A stretch of 33,097 bases of DNA from Deltaproteobacteria bacterium (GTDB lineage: Bacteria > Desulfobacterota > Desulfarculia > Adiutricales > Adiutricaceae): contig JAISCZ010000066.1 in assembly GCA_031265205.1 (NCBI GenBank), positions 1 through 33,097 on the forward strand, read 5' to 3'. The translations under genes and the position numbers were made by a program. The notes beneath the pieces are model-generated. The model saw nothing but the letters and a program-made list of their open reading frames with translations. It ran no database searches and had not been told where the DNA came from. Shown here in pieces: positions 8,898 through 15,678 of this stretch. The stretch's first letter is position 1, and the number at the start of each line of letters is the position of its first letter.

Positions 8898-10874
8898 TCA
8901 GTTAACGATAGCCCGCAAGACGGAAGCCAGATAGTCCACTTCCGCGGCGGTGTTGTAGAAGGCTAAAGAGACCCGGACCGTTCCCTCCAAGCCGAAGGCG
9001 CGCGCGATGGGCTGGGCGCAGTGATGCCCGGCCCGGGCGGCCACGCCGGCTTGACTGAGTTTGGCGCCCACCTCCTCGATGGAATGTCCTTCCAGGACGA
9101 AAGAAAGCACCGCGGCTTTCGCGGCGGCCGTCCCGACAATGGCGAGCTTGGGGACGGACGAAAGGACGGCGGTCGCGTAGTTTAAGAGGGATTCCTCGTA
9201 GGCGGCGACGTTTTCGAGCCCCAATTGGCTCAGGTAATCCAAGGCCGCCCCCAGCCCCACGGCCCCGGCGATATTGCCCGTGCCCGCCTCAAATTTTTGG
9301 GGCGGTCCCTGATAGACGGTCTTCGCGAAAGTGACGTCGGAAATCATGTTGCCGCCGCCCTGGTAAGGCGGGGAATCGTTTAAGGCCTCGCTCGTTCCGT
9401 AGACGACCCCCACGCCCGTGGGCCCGTAGATCTTGTGACCGGAAAAGACGAAGAAATCCGCTCCCAGGGCGCTGACGTTTATGGGGATATGGCTGACGGA
9501 CTGGGCCCCGTCGACGGCCACGGCGACTCCCCGCGCCCGCGCCGCGGCCACGATCTCCGCCACCGGGGTCACCGTTCCCAGGGCGTTGGAGACGTGGGTC
9601 GCCGAGACGAAACGGGTCCGGCCGTTAAAGAGCCGCAAAAACTCCGCCCAGACGATTTGCCCGGTCGCGTCGACCGGGGCCACCCGGATCTTGGCGCCGG
9701 TGGCGGCGGCCACCATCTGCCAGGGGACGATATTGGCGTGATGCTCCAAAAGAGTGAGGATAATCTCGTCGCCCGGGGCGAGCCGGGGCTCGAGGTAGGA
9801 GCGCGCGATAAGGTTGAGGCCCTCGGTGGCGCCCCGGACAAAGACAATGTTGGCGGCGCTGGGGGCCCCGATAAAACGCGCGACCTTTTCCCGGGCCTCC
9901 TCGTAGGCGTCGGTGGCCCTGGCGGCCAACGCGTGCGCCCCCCGGTGGACGTTGGAGTTCTCGCGCTCGTAAAAGCGCGTAAGCCTTTCGATTACGGCCC
10001 GCGGCTTCTGGGTGGTCGCCGCGTTGTCGAGCCAGACGAGATCCCGTCCCCCTTCCACCTTTTCTTGGAGGATCGGAAAATCCGCGCGCAGCGCGCTCAC
10101 GGGAACCGCGCCCACGTAAGGGATGGGCCGCGGCGCCTCCGTTTCCGGCGTCTTCCGGCCGCGGCCAAGAAGATCTCGGAGGGTTTTCGCGCCGCCGCGC
10201 GCTGGCGCCGCGGGCCGCGATGGCGAGCTTTGACGGACGCCTTCCGGAAAGCCTGAGGGGACGGTTGGGGAGGCGCTCCAATGTCGCCCCGGAAGCCCCG
10301 CGAGGAAAGAAGCGATAAAGCGGTCCCCTTCGCGAGCGAGGGGAAAAACGTCCGGCCCCGAAGCGACCGCCGCGCCCCAGGGATCCGGGCTCAAGGGCCC
10401 GAAGGGCTCCGCGGGGCTTTCCGCCAAAAGGGGAATGGCGCGCGGCGGGACGCCGCGCCCTTGGACGCCGCGCCCTTGGGCGCCGCGCCTTTCCGGCGCT
10501 TCGCTTAGAGAAAGCGCGGAAGGGGGGAGCGGCGGCTCGGGAGGGGCGGGCTCAAGGGAAGGCGCGACGGCCCCCGGGGGCGCGGCGCCCCGCCGCGCGT
10601 CGGAAGGGAGCCCCGGAGCGCTTAAAGGGTCGGCGCCGCTTAAGGCCGCGGTCTTAAGAGGCGCCGGGTCGCTTGGGCCCTTGGCGCGCGGCGCGTCGGG
10701 GAATTGGCGAAATGGCTCGGGAACCGCGACGGCCACTTCCGCGGGCTGGAAGGCCTCGAAGGCGTGGGGGGGAGGCTCCCCGACCAAGCCCAAGATCTCC
10801 AGGAGCTCTTCCTCCGTGGGGAGCCCATAGGCGCTGGGGTCCGGTTCCCCGGGGTATTTTTTACTTATAGTCAT
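8898..10874 (-). CDS. SufS-type cysteine desulfurase with N-terminal encapsulin-loading region
   Basis: A 658-aa protein. From about residue 258 it is a PLP-dependent group II cysteine desulfurase: VWLDNAATTQKP, EHHANIVPW, the PLP lysine in SGHKIYGPTG (about residue 480) and the persulfide cysteine in RAGHHCAQP (C619). It takes sulfur from cysteine, leaving alanine and an enzyme persulfide. The first ~255 residues are Pro/Ala/Gly/Arg-rich and probably disordered, with short ordered-looking patches (YGLPTEEELLEILG, FIASFLAGLP). Cysteine desulfurases with such N-termini of about 225 aa are the known cargo of family 2A encapsulins, where this region directs loading. It overlaps the shell gene by 14 nt. 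A 15-bp repeat encodes GRG-x-Q units (10449-10493). Confidence 0.93.
   Translation of the reverse strand: MTISKKYPGEPDPSAYGLPTEEELLEILGLVGEPPPHAFEAFQPAEVAVAVPEPFRQFPDAPRAKGPSDPAPLKTAALSGADPLSAPGLPSDARRGAAPPGAVAPSLEPAPPEPPLPPSALSLSEAPERRGAQGRGVQGRGVPPRAIPLLAESPAEPFGPLSPDPWGAAVASGPDVFPLAREGDRFIASFLAGLPGRHWSASPTVPSGFPEGVRQSSPSRPAAPARGGAKTLRDLLGRGRKTPETEAPRPIPYVGAVPVSALRADFPILQEKVEGGRDLVWLDNAATTQKPRAVIERLTRFYERENSNVHRGAHALAARATDAYEEAREKVARFIGAPSAANIVFVRGATEGLNLIARSYLEPRLAPGDEIILTLLEHHANIVPWQMVAAATGAKIRVAPVDATGQIVWAEFLRLFNGRTRFVSATHVSNALGTVTPVAEIVAAARARGVAVAVDGAQSVSHIPINVSALGADFFVFSGHKIYGPTGVGVVYGTSEALNDSPPYQGGGNMISDVTFAKTVYQGPPQKFEAGTGNIAGAVGLGAALDYLSQLGLENVAAYEESLLNYATAVLSSVPKLAIVGTAAAKAAVLSFVLEGHSIEEVGAKLSQAGVAARAGHHCAQPIARAFGLEGTVRVSLAFYNTAAEVDYLASVLRAIVN
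10449..10493 (-). repeat. 15-bp tandem repeat x3 in the desulfurase linker
   Basis: GACGCCGCGCCCTTG on the plus strand occurs at 10449 and 10464, with a degenerate third unit at 10479. In frame on the minus strand it encodes a GAQGRGVQGRGV-like run in the disordered N-terminal part of the desulfurase. The unit length is a multiple of three, so copy-number changes would alter linker length without breaking the frame. Confidence 0.8.
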
Positions 10875-11799
10875 AGTAATTGCCGACTTCCACGTCCTCG
10901 AGAACCGCTAAGGCGTCGTCCGCCAAAATGGCGGCCGAGCAGTAGAGCGAAAGCAAGTAAGAGGCGACTCCCTGATCGTCCACGCCCCGCAAACGCGCCG
11001 CGAGTCCCCGGGACTGTTCGCCCGGGAGCCCGGCCTGGTAAAGCCCCACGACCCCGCGCTTGTTTTCGCCGGTGCGGATTAAAAGGATATTGGTCTTGCC
11101 GCTGGGGCCCGGAGGGTTTTTAAGGCCGTCGACGAAAAGCTTGTCCGTGGGGATAATGGGAACGCCGCGCCACTGGATAAAAACGCCGCCCAAAAGATTG
11201 ACGGTGGCGGGCGGAACGCCCCGACGGGTGCACTCGCGGCCGAAGGCGGCGACGGCCCGGGGATGGGCCAAGAAAAAGCTGGGCTCTTTCCAGACTTTCG
11301 CCAAGAGTTCGTCCAAATCGTCGGGGGTGGGCGAGCCCGTCCGCGCGGTGATCCGTTGGTTTGAAGCCACGTTCTTTAAAAGGCCGTAATCGTCGTTATT
11401 GACGATCTGGCTTTCCTGGCGCTCGCGGAGGCTCTCCACGGCCAGGCTCAGTTGCTCCGCCGTCTGGTCGTAGGGAGAGCTGAAGACATCCGCGATCTTG
11501 GTGTCCACGTTCAAGATGGCGCTGATGGAGCTTAAGACGATCTCCCGGGGTTGGGGCTGGTATTCCACGTAGCCTTGGGGGATTTCGGCCTTGCCGGGGT
11601 CCTGGCCGCAGAGGGCGTCCAATGGGGTGTCGCCTTCCACCACCCGGTTCACGCGGTAAAGGCCGGCGTCCAAAGCCTTGAATTCCAAGAATTTGGTCAG
11701 CCAACGGGGGGTTAAAGCCCCGAATTGGGGCCGGGTTTTCACGACGTCCGCGAGTTGGCTCGCGGCCTTGGGTCCTAAAGCGTTTAAATGACTCGACAT
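10861..11799 (-). CDS. Family 2A encapsulin shell protein (SrpI-like)
   Basis: A 312-aa HK97-fold shell protein that self-assembles into an icosahedral compartment. Recognised by overall similarity to family 2A encapsulins: LNALGPKAASQLADVVKTRPQFGALTPRWL at the N-terminus, VVEGDTPLDALCG, a central NDDYGLLKN-x-ASNQRI, FFLAHPRAVAAFGRECTRRGVPP, FIQWRGVPIIPTDKL, and a C-terminus with VASYLLSLYCSAAILADDALAVLEDVEVGNYYDYK. The length matches the family. It overlaps the desulfurase start, the usual shell-cargo arrangement of this family. The start ATG follows a run of seven T residues with only a weak GGTG in front, so translation may be modest or regulated. Confidence 0.93.
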   Translation of the reverse strand: MSSHLNALGPKAASQLADVVKTRPQFGALTPRWLTKFLEFKALDAGLYRVNRVVEGDTPLDALCGQDPGKAEIPQGYVEYQPQPREIVLSSISAILNVDTKIADVFSSPYDQTAEQLSLAVESLRERQESQIVNNDDYGLLKNVASNQRITARTGSPTPDDLDELLAKVWKEPSFFLAHPRAVAAFGRECTRRGVPPATVNLLGGVFIQWRGVPIIPTDKLFVDGLKNPPGPSGKTNILLIRTGENKRGVVGLYQAGLPGEQSRGLAARLRGVDDQGVASYLLSLYCSAAILADDALAVLEDVEVGNYYDYK

Positions 11800-11819
11800 A
11801 AAAAAACACCAAATTGGCG

Positions 11820-11870
11820 CGGCTCGCGCGCGAGCCGCCCGAAAAGCGGGCCCCCCTGGGGAGCGCCCGC
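11820..11870 (-). promoter_or_regulatory. Encapsulin leader with overlapping hairpins
   Basis: The 143-nt gap before the shell gene contains three stems. GCGGG..CCCGC (11846-11870, inner CCCC/GGGG) is followed on the minus strand by TTTT and resembles an intrinsic terminator. GCCCG-AAAAG-CGGGC (11837-11851) shares bases with it and would exclude it. CGGCTCGCG/CGCGAGCCG (11820-11837) lies closest to the start. The arrangement suits attenuation or a step in expression between the sulfur-carrier genes and the compartment genes. Confidence 0.4.
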
Positions 11871-11942
11871 GACAAAAAAGAGCTTTCCTTAAATATTAAG
11901 AAGCTTCTCCATGGCGATTGGCCCAATGGGCGCTAACGGGCG

Positions 11943-13121
11943 CTAATAGACGCTCAGCGACGGGTCAACTTCCCGCGCCCAGGCGTTCAGGCCGTCTTGA
12001 AGATTAAACATGGGCCCCGCGTATCCGGCCTCCCGTAGGGCGCGGATGGCGTACAGGCTTCTCTGGCCGATCTTGCAGATAAAGACGAGATCCTTTCCGG
12101 GATCGAACTCGTTTTGGCGGCGCGCGAGCTGCCCGAAGGGTATGGCCACGGCCTCCGAAAACTTGGAAAGGCTCATCTCGTGCGGTTCCCGGATATCCAC
12201 CACCTGGATCCCGTCCCGGCGTTCCAGACGCTCTTTAAGCTCGCGGGCGGTGATGGAGGGAATAGGTTCCTCGCCCTCGTTTTTCAGCCCGCAAAAGCTC
12301 TCGTAATCCACGAGTTCCGTAATGAGGGGGCGTTCGCCGCAGACCGGGCAAGCGGGATTTTTTTCCAGTCTCACTTCCAGGGAGCGGGCGAGCCAGGCGT
12401 CGTAGAGCCAGAGCCTGCCGATTAAGGAGCGACCGCCCCCGACGATGAGCTTGATGGTCTCGGAGGCCTGGACGGTCCCCAAGATCCCCGGCAGAACCCC
12501 CATCACGCCGCCCTCCCCGCAGGAAGGGACCAGGCCCGGAGGCGGGGGCGACGGGTAGAGGCAACGGTAGCAGGGGCCGTGGCGCGCGTCGAAAACCGTG
12601 GCCTGACCCTCAAACTGAAAGACGGAGGCGTAAACGTTGGGTTTCCCCAAAAAGACGCAGGCGTCCGCCACGAGGTAACGGGTGGGATAATTGTCGGTCC
12701 CGTCGGCCACGACGTCGTACGCGCGGATAAGGTCCAAGGCGTTGCGGCTCGTGAGCCGGAAATGGTGGGAGACGACGCTCAAATTGGGATTTAAGGCCTT
12801 GAGGCGCTCGCTCGCCGCGGCCACTTTGGGCCTGAGAATATCCCGGGACTGGAAAATAACCTGACGCTGAAGATTGGAGGCCTCCACCAGATCGTAGTCC
12901 ACGATCCCGATAGTCCCCACGCCCGCGGCGGCGAGGTACAGGGCCAAAGGGGAGCCCAGGCCCCCGGCCCCCACGATTAAAACCTTGGCGGCCTTAAGGC
13001 GCTTTTGCCCGAGCGCGCCCACCTCGGGAAGCAAAAGATGCCGGCTGAAACGCGTCAGCTCGTCGGGGGTCAAATCCGTCAGCCTGTCGTCGCTTATGAG
13101 GCTTTCGCGCGGCTCGGCCAT
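11943..13121 (-). CDS. moeZ: MoeZ-type E1-like adenylyltransferase with rhodanese domain
   Basis: A 392-aa two-domain protein. The ThiF/MoeB domain (about 1-270) has the ATP loop GAGGLGSP (from G51), catalytic-type D143 in TDNYPTR, two zinc CxxC pairs (C184/C187, C258/C261), and C201 in SCGEGG. The rhodanese domain (about 285-392) has the persulfide site CKIGQRS (C349). The family adenylates the C-terminal glycine of a ubiquitin-like sulfur carrier and then converts it to a thiocarboxylate. The partner is the cysO gene directly upstream, whose stop overlaps this start (TAATG). Sulfur could come from the desulfurase encoded two genes downstream (inference). Confidence 0.9.
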   Translation of the reverse strand: MAEPRESLISDDRLTDLTPDELTRFSRHLLLPEVGALGQKRLKAAKVLIVGAGGLGSPLALYLAAAGVGTIGIVDYDLVEASNLQRQVIFQSRDILRPKVAAASERLKALNPNLSVVSHHFRLTSRNALDLIRAYDVVADGTDNYPTRYLVADACVFLGKPNVYASVFQFEGQATVFDARHGPCYRCLYPSPPPPGLVPSCGEGGVMGVLPGILGTVQASETIKLIVGGGRSLIGRLWLYDAWLARSLEVRLEKNPACPVCGERPLITELVDYESFCGLKNEGEEPIPSITARELKERLERRDGIQVVDIREPHEMSLSKFSEAVAIPFGQLARRQNEFDPGKDLVFICKIGQRSLYAIRALREAGYAGPMFNLQDGLNAWAREVDPSLSVY

Positions 13122-13405
13122 TACCCTCGCGCTCCCCCGGCGATGGCCGGAATAAGCGTGACGACGTCGCCGTCCTTTAAGGGGAAGGCGAAACCGCCGC
13201 GGCTTTGGATATTGATTTCGCCCACGAAGACGTTAACGAAAGGCCGGAGCTCTCCCTTTTCGTCCAAGAGATGGGTCCGCAGATCGGGATATTTCTGGGT
13301 CAGGGCGCTAATCAGCTCCCCCACGGTCGCGGCCTCCAGGCTCAGTTCCGCGTTCCGCTCCGTAAAACCACGCAGGGCCGTGGGAATAAATAAAGTTACT
13401 GGCAC
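13121..13405 (-). CDS. cysO: CysO/ThiS/MoaD-type sulfur carrier protein
   Basis: A 94-aa beta-grasp carrier. I start it at the GTG giving MPVTLFIPTALRGF, because AAGGAGA lies 6 nt upstream; the longer open frame has no supporting start. Typical blocks are LLDEKGELRPFVNVFVG and PLKDGDVVTLIPAIAGG. It ends in GGARG, so three residues follow the diglycine and would have to be removed before thiocarboxylation. The JAMM protease encoded just upstream is the obvious candidate. In Mycobacterium tuberculosis CysO-COSH is the sulfide donor for CysM. Confidence 0.9.
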   Translation of the reverse strand: MPVTLFIPTALRGFTERNAELSLEAATVGELISALTQKYPDLRTHLLDEKGELRPFVNVFVGEINIQSRGGFAFPLKDGDVVTLIPAIAGGARG

Positions 13406-13502
13406 TCTGGCTCTCCTTTCGCCGCGGCCATAATCGGCCTTCGCGCTCGGCGCGCGACTTTCTCGCGTAAGGGCGAGGCGTCGCCCCCCCGCGCGGGAAA
13501 AA

Positions 13503-13931
13503 CTATTTTTCCCCGACCCATACTTCCTCGGGTTCCATCCGCGAGCGGTCGGACGCGAGAAGAAAACTGTTAAGCTCCCGATCCTCCCCGTCCCGCGCCG
13601 CGACGATGACGTAAGAGTAAAAAGGCAGGGCCCGCTCCAAATCGCGCGCGGAAGGAGCGGCGGGATGGTCGGGGTGCGAGTGATAGATCCCCCAGACTTC
13701 CAGGCCCTCCCGCGCGGCTTCCCGTTCCGCCCGCGCGAAATCCAAGGGATCAATCGCGAAGCGCCGCCTGCGCTCCTCGCCCTCGCGGGCGTTATTTAAG
13801 GGAACAATCCGCGCGGCCCTGCGGACGCCCGCGGACGAGGTCCCCACTATCAGCCCGCAGCACTCCCAAGGATAGGCGCGCCGCGCCTCGCCCCGAATGT
13901 CGCTCTCCACTCTCAAAGGAAGAATAATCAT
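13503..13931 (-). CDS. mec: Mec-type JAMM/MPN+ metalloprotease
   Basis: A 142-aa zinc isopeptidase-like protein with a complete JAMM site: E23 in PWECCG, H84 and H86 in HSHP, S94 and D97 (H-x-H-x7-S-x2-D). Mec hydrolyses the CysO-cysteine adduct to release cysteine in the CysO pathway. Related enzymes such as QbsD trim C-terminal extensions from sulfur carriers. Its ATG overlaps the cysM stop by 4 nt (ATGA), which implies translational coupling. It is 97 nt ahead of cysO. Confidence 0.9.
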   Translation of the reverse strand: MIILPLRVESDIRGEARRAYPWECCGLIVGTSSAGVRRAARIVPLNNAREGEERRRRFAIDPLDFARAEREAAREGLEVWGIYHSHPDHPAAPSARDLERALPFYSYVIVAARDGEDRELNSFLLASDRSRMEPEEVWVGEK

Positions 13932-14830
13932 GGAAGCTCTCTAAAAAGGGGACCGGAAAGATAACGGGCGCCCGAATCCCCGAAGACGGTCACGATAACG
14001 GAGCCCCGGGGGAGGGCGCGGGCGAGCTTTAAGGCGCCCGCCAGGTTGGCCCCGGAGCTTAAGCCCACAAGCAAGCCCAAGCGCTTGGCCAAGACGCGGG
14101 CCAAGCTCGCGGCCTCTTCCGTGGATACGGTCACGACGGAGTCGATGAGTTCGGGGCGGTAGATCCCCGGCTTGATGGTCGAGCCCATGTGCTTGACGCC
14201 CTCAATCCCGTGCAGGGGCGAGTCCGGCTGCACGGCCAGGCATTTGATCCGACCGTCAAAGGCCTTGAGCCTCCGGCTGGTCCCCATGAAGGTGCCGCTG
14301 GTGCCCATCGCGGCGATAAAATGGGTGACGGCCCCGCCCAGTCGGTCCAGGATCTCCCGCCCCGTGGTCTCGAAGTGAGTTTGGGGGTTGACGGGATTGT
14401 TGTACTGGTCGGGATAAAAATAGCGGGTAGGGTCTTTTTCCGTCTCGGCGCGGACCGCCAGATAGGCCCCGTCGGAACCTTCCAGAGGATCAGTCTCGAC
14501 GAGAGAGGCGCCGTAAGCCCTAATCAGGGCCTTTCTTTCCAGATTGGCGTTGGCGGGCAGATACAGAAGGGCCTTATAGCCCAAGGCGCTCGCGATCATC
14601 GCCATGGAAATTCCCGTGTTGCCGGAGGTGGCGTCGATGATGGTTTTATCCTTATCGAGCGCGCCCCGTTTGACGCCGTCCAATATCATGGCTTTGGCGG
14701 CGCGGTCCTTGACCGACCCCGAAGGGTTCATAAACTCGGCTTTCGCGAAAATCCGCGCGGGAGCGTCGGCCCCCAGGAGTTTATCCATGGACAGGAGCGG
14801 CGTCTCGCCAATCAGATCCAAAACTTCCAT
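13928..14830 (-). CDS. cysM: Cysteine synthase family protein (CysM-like)
   Basis: A 300-aa fold-type II PLP enzyme forming cysteine from an activated serine and a sulfur donor. Signatures are PSGSVKDRAA with PLP-lysine K41, the substrate loop ATSGNTG, the phosphate-binding GTSGTFMG and the C-terminal SSGAN. I prefer the ATG giving MEVLDLIGETPLL, which has GGAAA in front and fits the family N-terminus. A GTG 27 nt upstream would add nine residues but has no ribosome site. With cysO, mec and moeZ next door, CysO-thiocarboxylate is the likely sulfur donor. Whether O-phosphoserine or O-acetylserine is the acceptor cannot be read safely, although the operon also makes O-acetylserine. Confidence 0.9.
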   Translation of the reverse strand: MEVLDLIGETPLLSMDKLLGADAPARIFAKAEFMNPSGSVKDRAAKAMILDGVKRGALDKDKTIIDATSGNTGISMAMIASALGYKALLYLPANANLERKALIRAYGASLVETDPLEGSDGAYLAVRAETEKDPTRYFYPDQYNNPVNPQTHFETTGREILDRLGGAVTHFIAAMGTSGTFMGTSRRLKAFDGRIKCLAVQPDSPLHGIEGVKHMGSTIKPGIYRPELIDSVVTVSTEEAASLARVLAKRLGLLVGLSSGANLAGALKLARALPRGSVIVTVFGDSGARYLSGPLFRELP

Positions 14831-14902
14831 TTTTCCAGACCAAAAAGAAAGCCCCACGCGGAAAGGTTAAATATCCGCCTTCAGTGGGATCCGATCGGCG
14901 AT

Positions 14903-15007
14903 TTATTCGCGGGACGCGCGACGCTCGCGCGTAAAGTTTAATTTTTTGGGCAATCCCCTTTGGAGATCGCGGCGAAAGAGCGAATCGTAAAAGCGAGCTA
15001 AATTCAT
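14903..15007 (-). CDS. Possible 34-aa leader ORF ahead of cysM
   Basis: A short open frame (MNLARFYDSLFRRDL..., ending ERRASRE) starts at an ATG preceded by AGGGAGG at good spacing, one of the strongest Shine-Dalgarno sequences in the window. It ends 72 nt before cysM. The product would be very basic and has no cysteine, so a cysteine-codon attenuation peptide is unlikely. I do not recognise it. It could be a leader peptide, a small protein or chance. Confidence 0.4.
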   Translation of the reverse strand: MNLARFYDSLFRRDLQRGLPKKLNFTRERRASRE

Positions 15008-15020
15008 GACGCGCCTCCCT

Positions 15021-15064
15021 TTCTTAAAGAGTCAGCGGCGAATTCTTAAAGAGTCAGCGGCGAA
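15021..15064. repeat. 22-bp perfect tandem repeat upstream of the cysteine operon
   Basis: Two head-to-tail copies of a unit starting TTCTTAAAGAGTCAGCGGCG (15021 and 15043) lie just upstream of the 34-aa ORF. The repeat sits where a promoter-proximal operator or 5' leader of the cysteine operon would be. AT-rich DNA follows on its far side. Confidence 0.9.
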
Positions 15065-15678
15065 AGAAAACGCTAATTAATAAATTAGCCAAAGAAGACA
15101 AAGAAAAACGCGAAAGATTTTAGCGATTCTTTTAGCATTGTTTTTATAAAAATAAAAGAGTTTTTTTAAGTTGCCTAGATGAGCGAATCGCGCGCGGGAA
15201 AAACGCGAAGTTCCTTAATCTATAAGCGTTACATTTATTACGCGACCAACAAATTAAAGGAAAATCATTGTTAATTAATTAAGTTAAGGTAAAAAAATAA
15301 TTTTTTTTCGCTAAATAATCGCTTTTTTTGTCCACGTAATTTATTAACGGGCCGCTTTGGAGCGCGAGCCGCGCCGCGCGAAATATAAAATAAATTTCAT
15401 TTTTGATTCAACAATAAGCGTGGGACGCGCTCGTCACGCTTTTAATTTCCAGCGCGCGAGCCAGTCGCTTAGCGTCTCTAAAAACTTCGGCGCGCGAACT
15501 AACGGAAGCGCTCGTTCCTCGCGCGTTTAGCAAGGGCTCCATTTTTAAACGCCTAAATATCCACTGAAGTCGCCTCCGCGATTTCGCGCGCCTATCACGA
15601 GATAATCGTCATGCCGTTTTTCAAAATACGCCAAGATTGATTTTCGCGCTTTTCGCTTACCGTGGCTTCGCTCGCCCT
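15065..15678. other. AT-rich intergenic region, no gene seen
   Basis: No convincing open frame or RNA gene. It has A/T runs and a small stem, GCTAATT/AATTAGC (near 15072-15089). It must hold the cysteine-operon promoter, but I could not pick a clear -35/-10 pair. The part nearest the ATPase gene (15360-15678) is CGCG-rich non-coding DNA. Confidence 0.5.

Noticed and set aside
8343-10256. Long plus-strand frames opposite cysE and the desulfurase
   Set aside because: Antisense shadows of GC-rich genes with low-complexity translations and no family resemblance.
13406-13753. N-terminal extension of the sulfur carrier frame
   Set aside because: It is a shadow of the mec gene; a GTG with a strong ribosome site gives a normal-length carrier.
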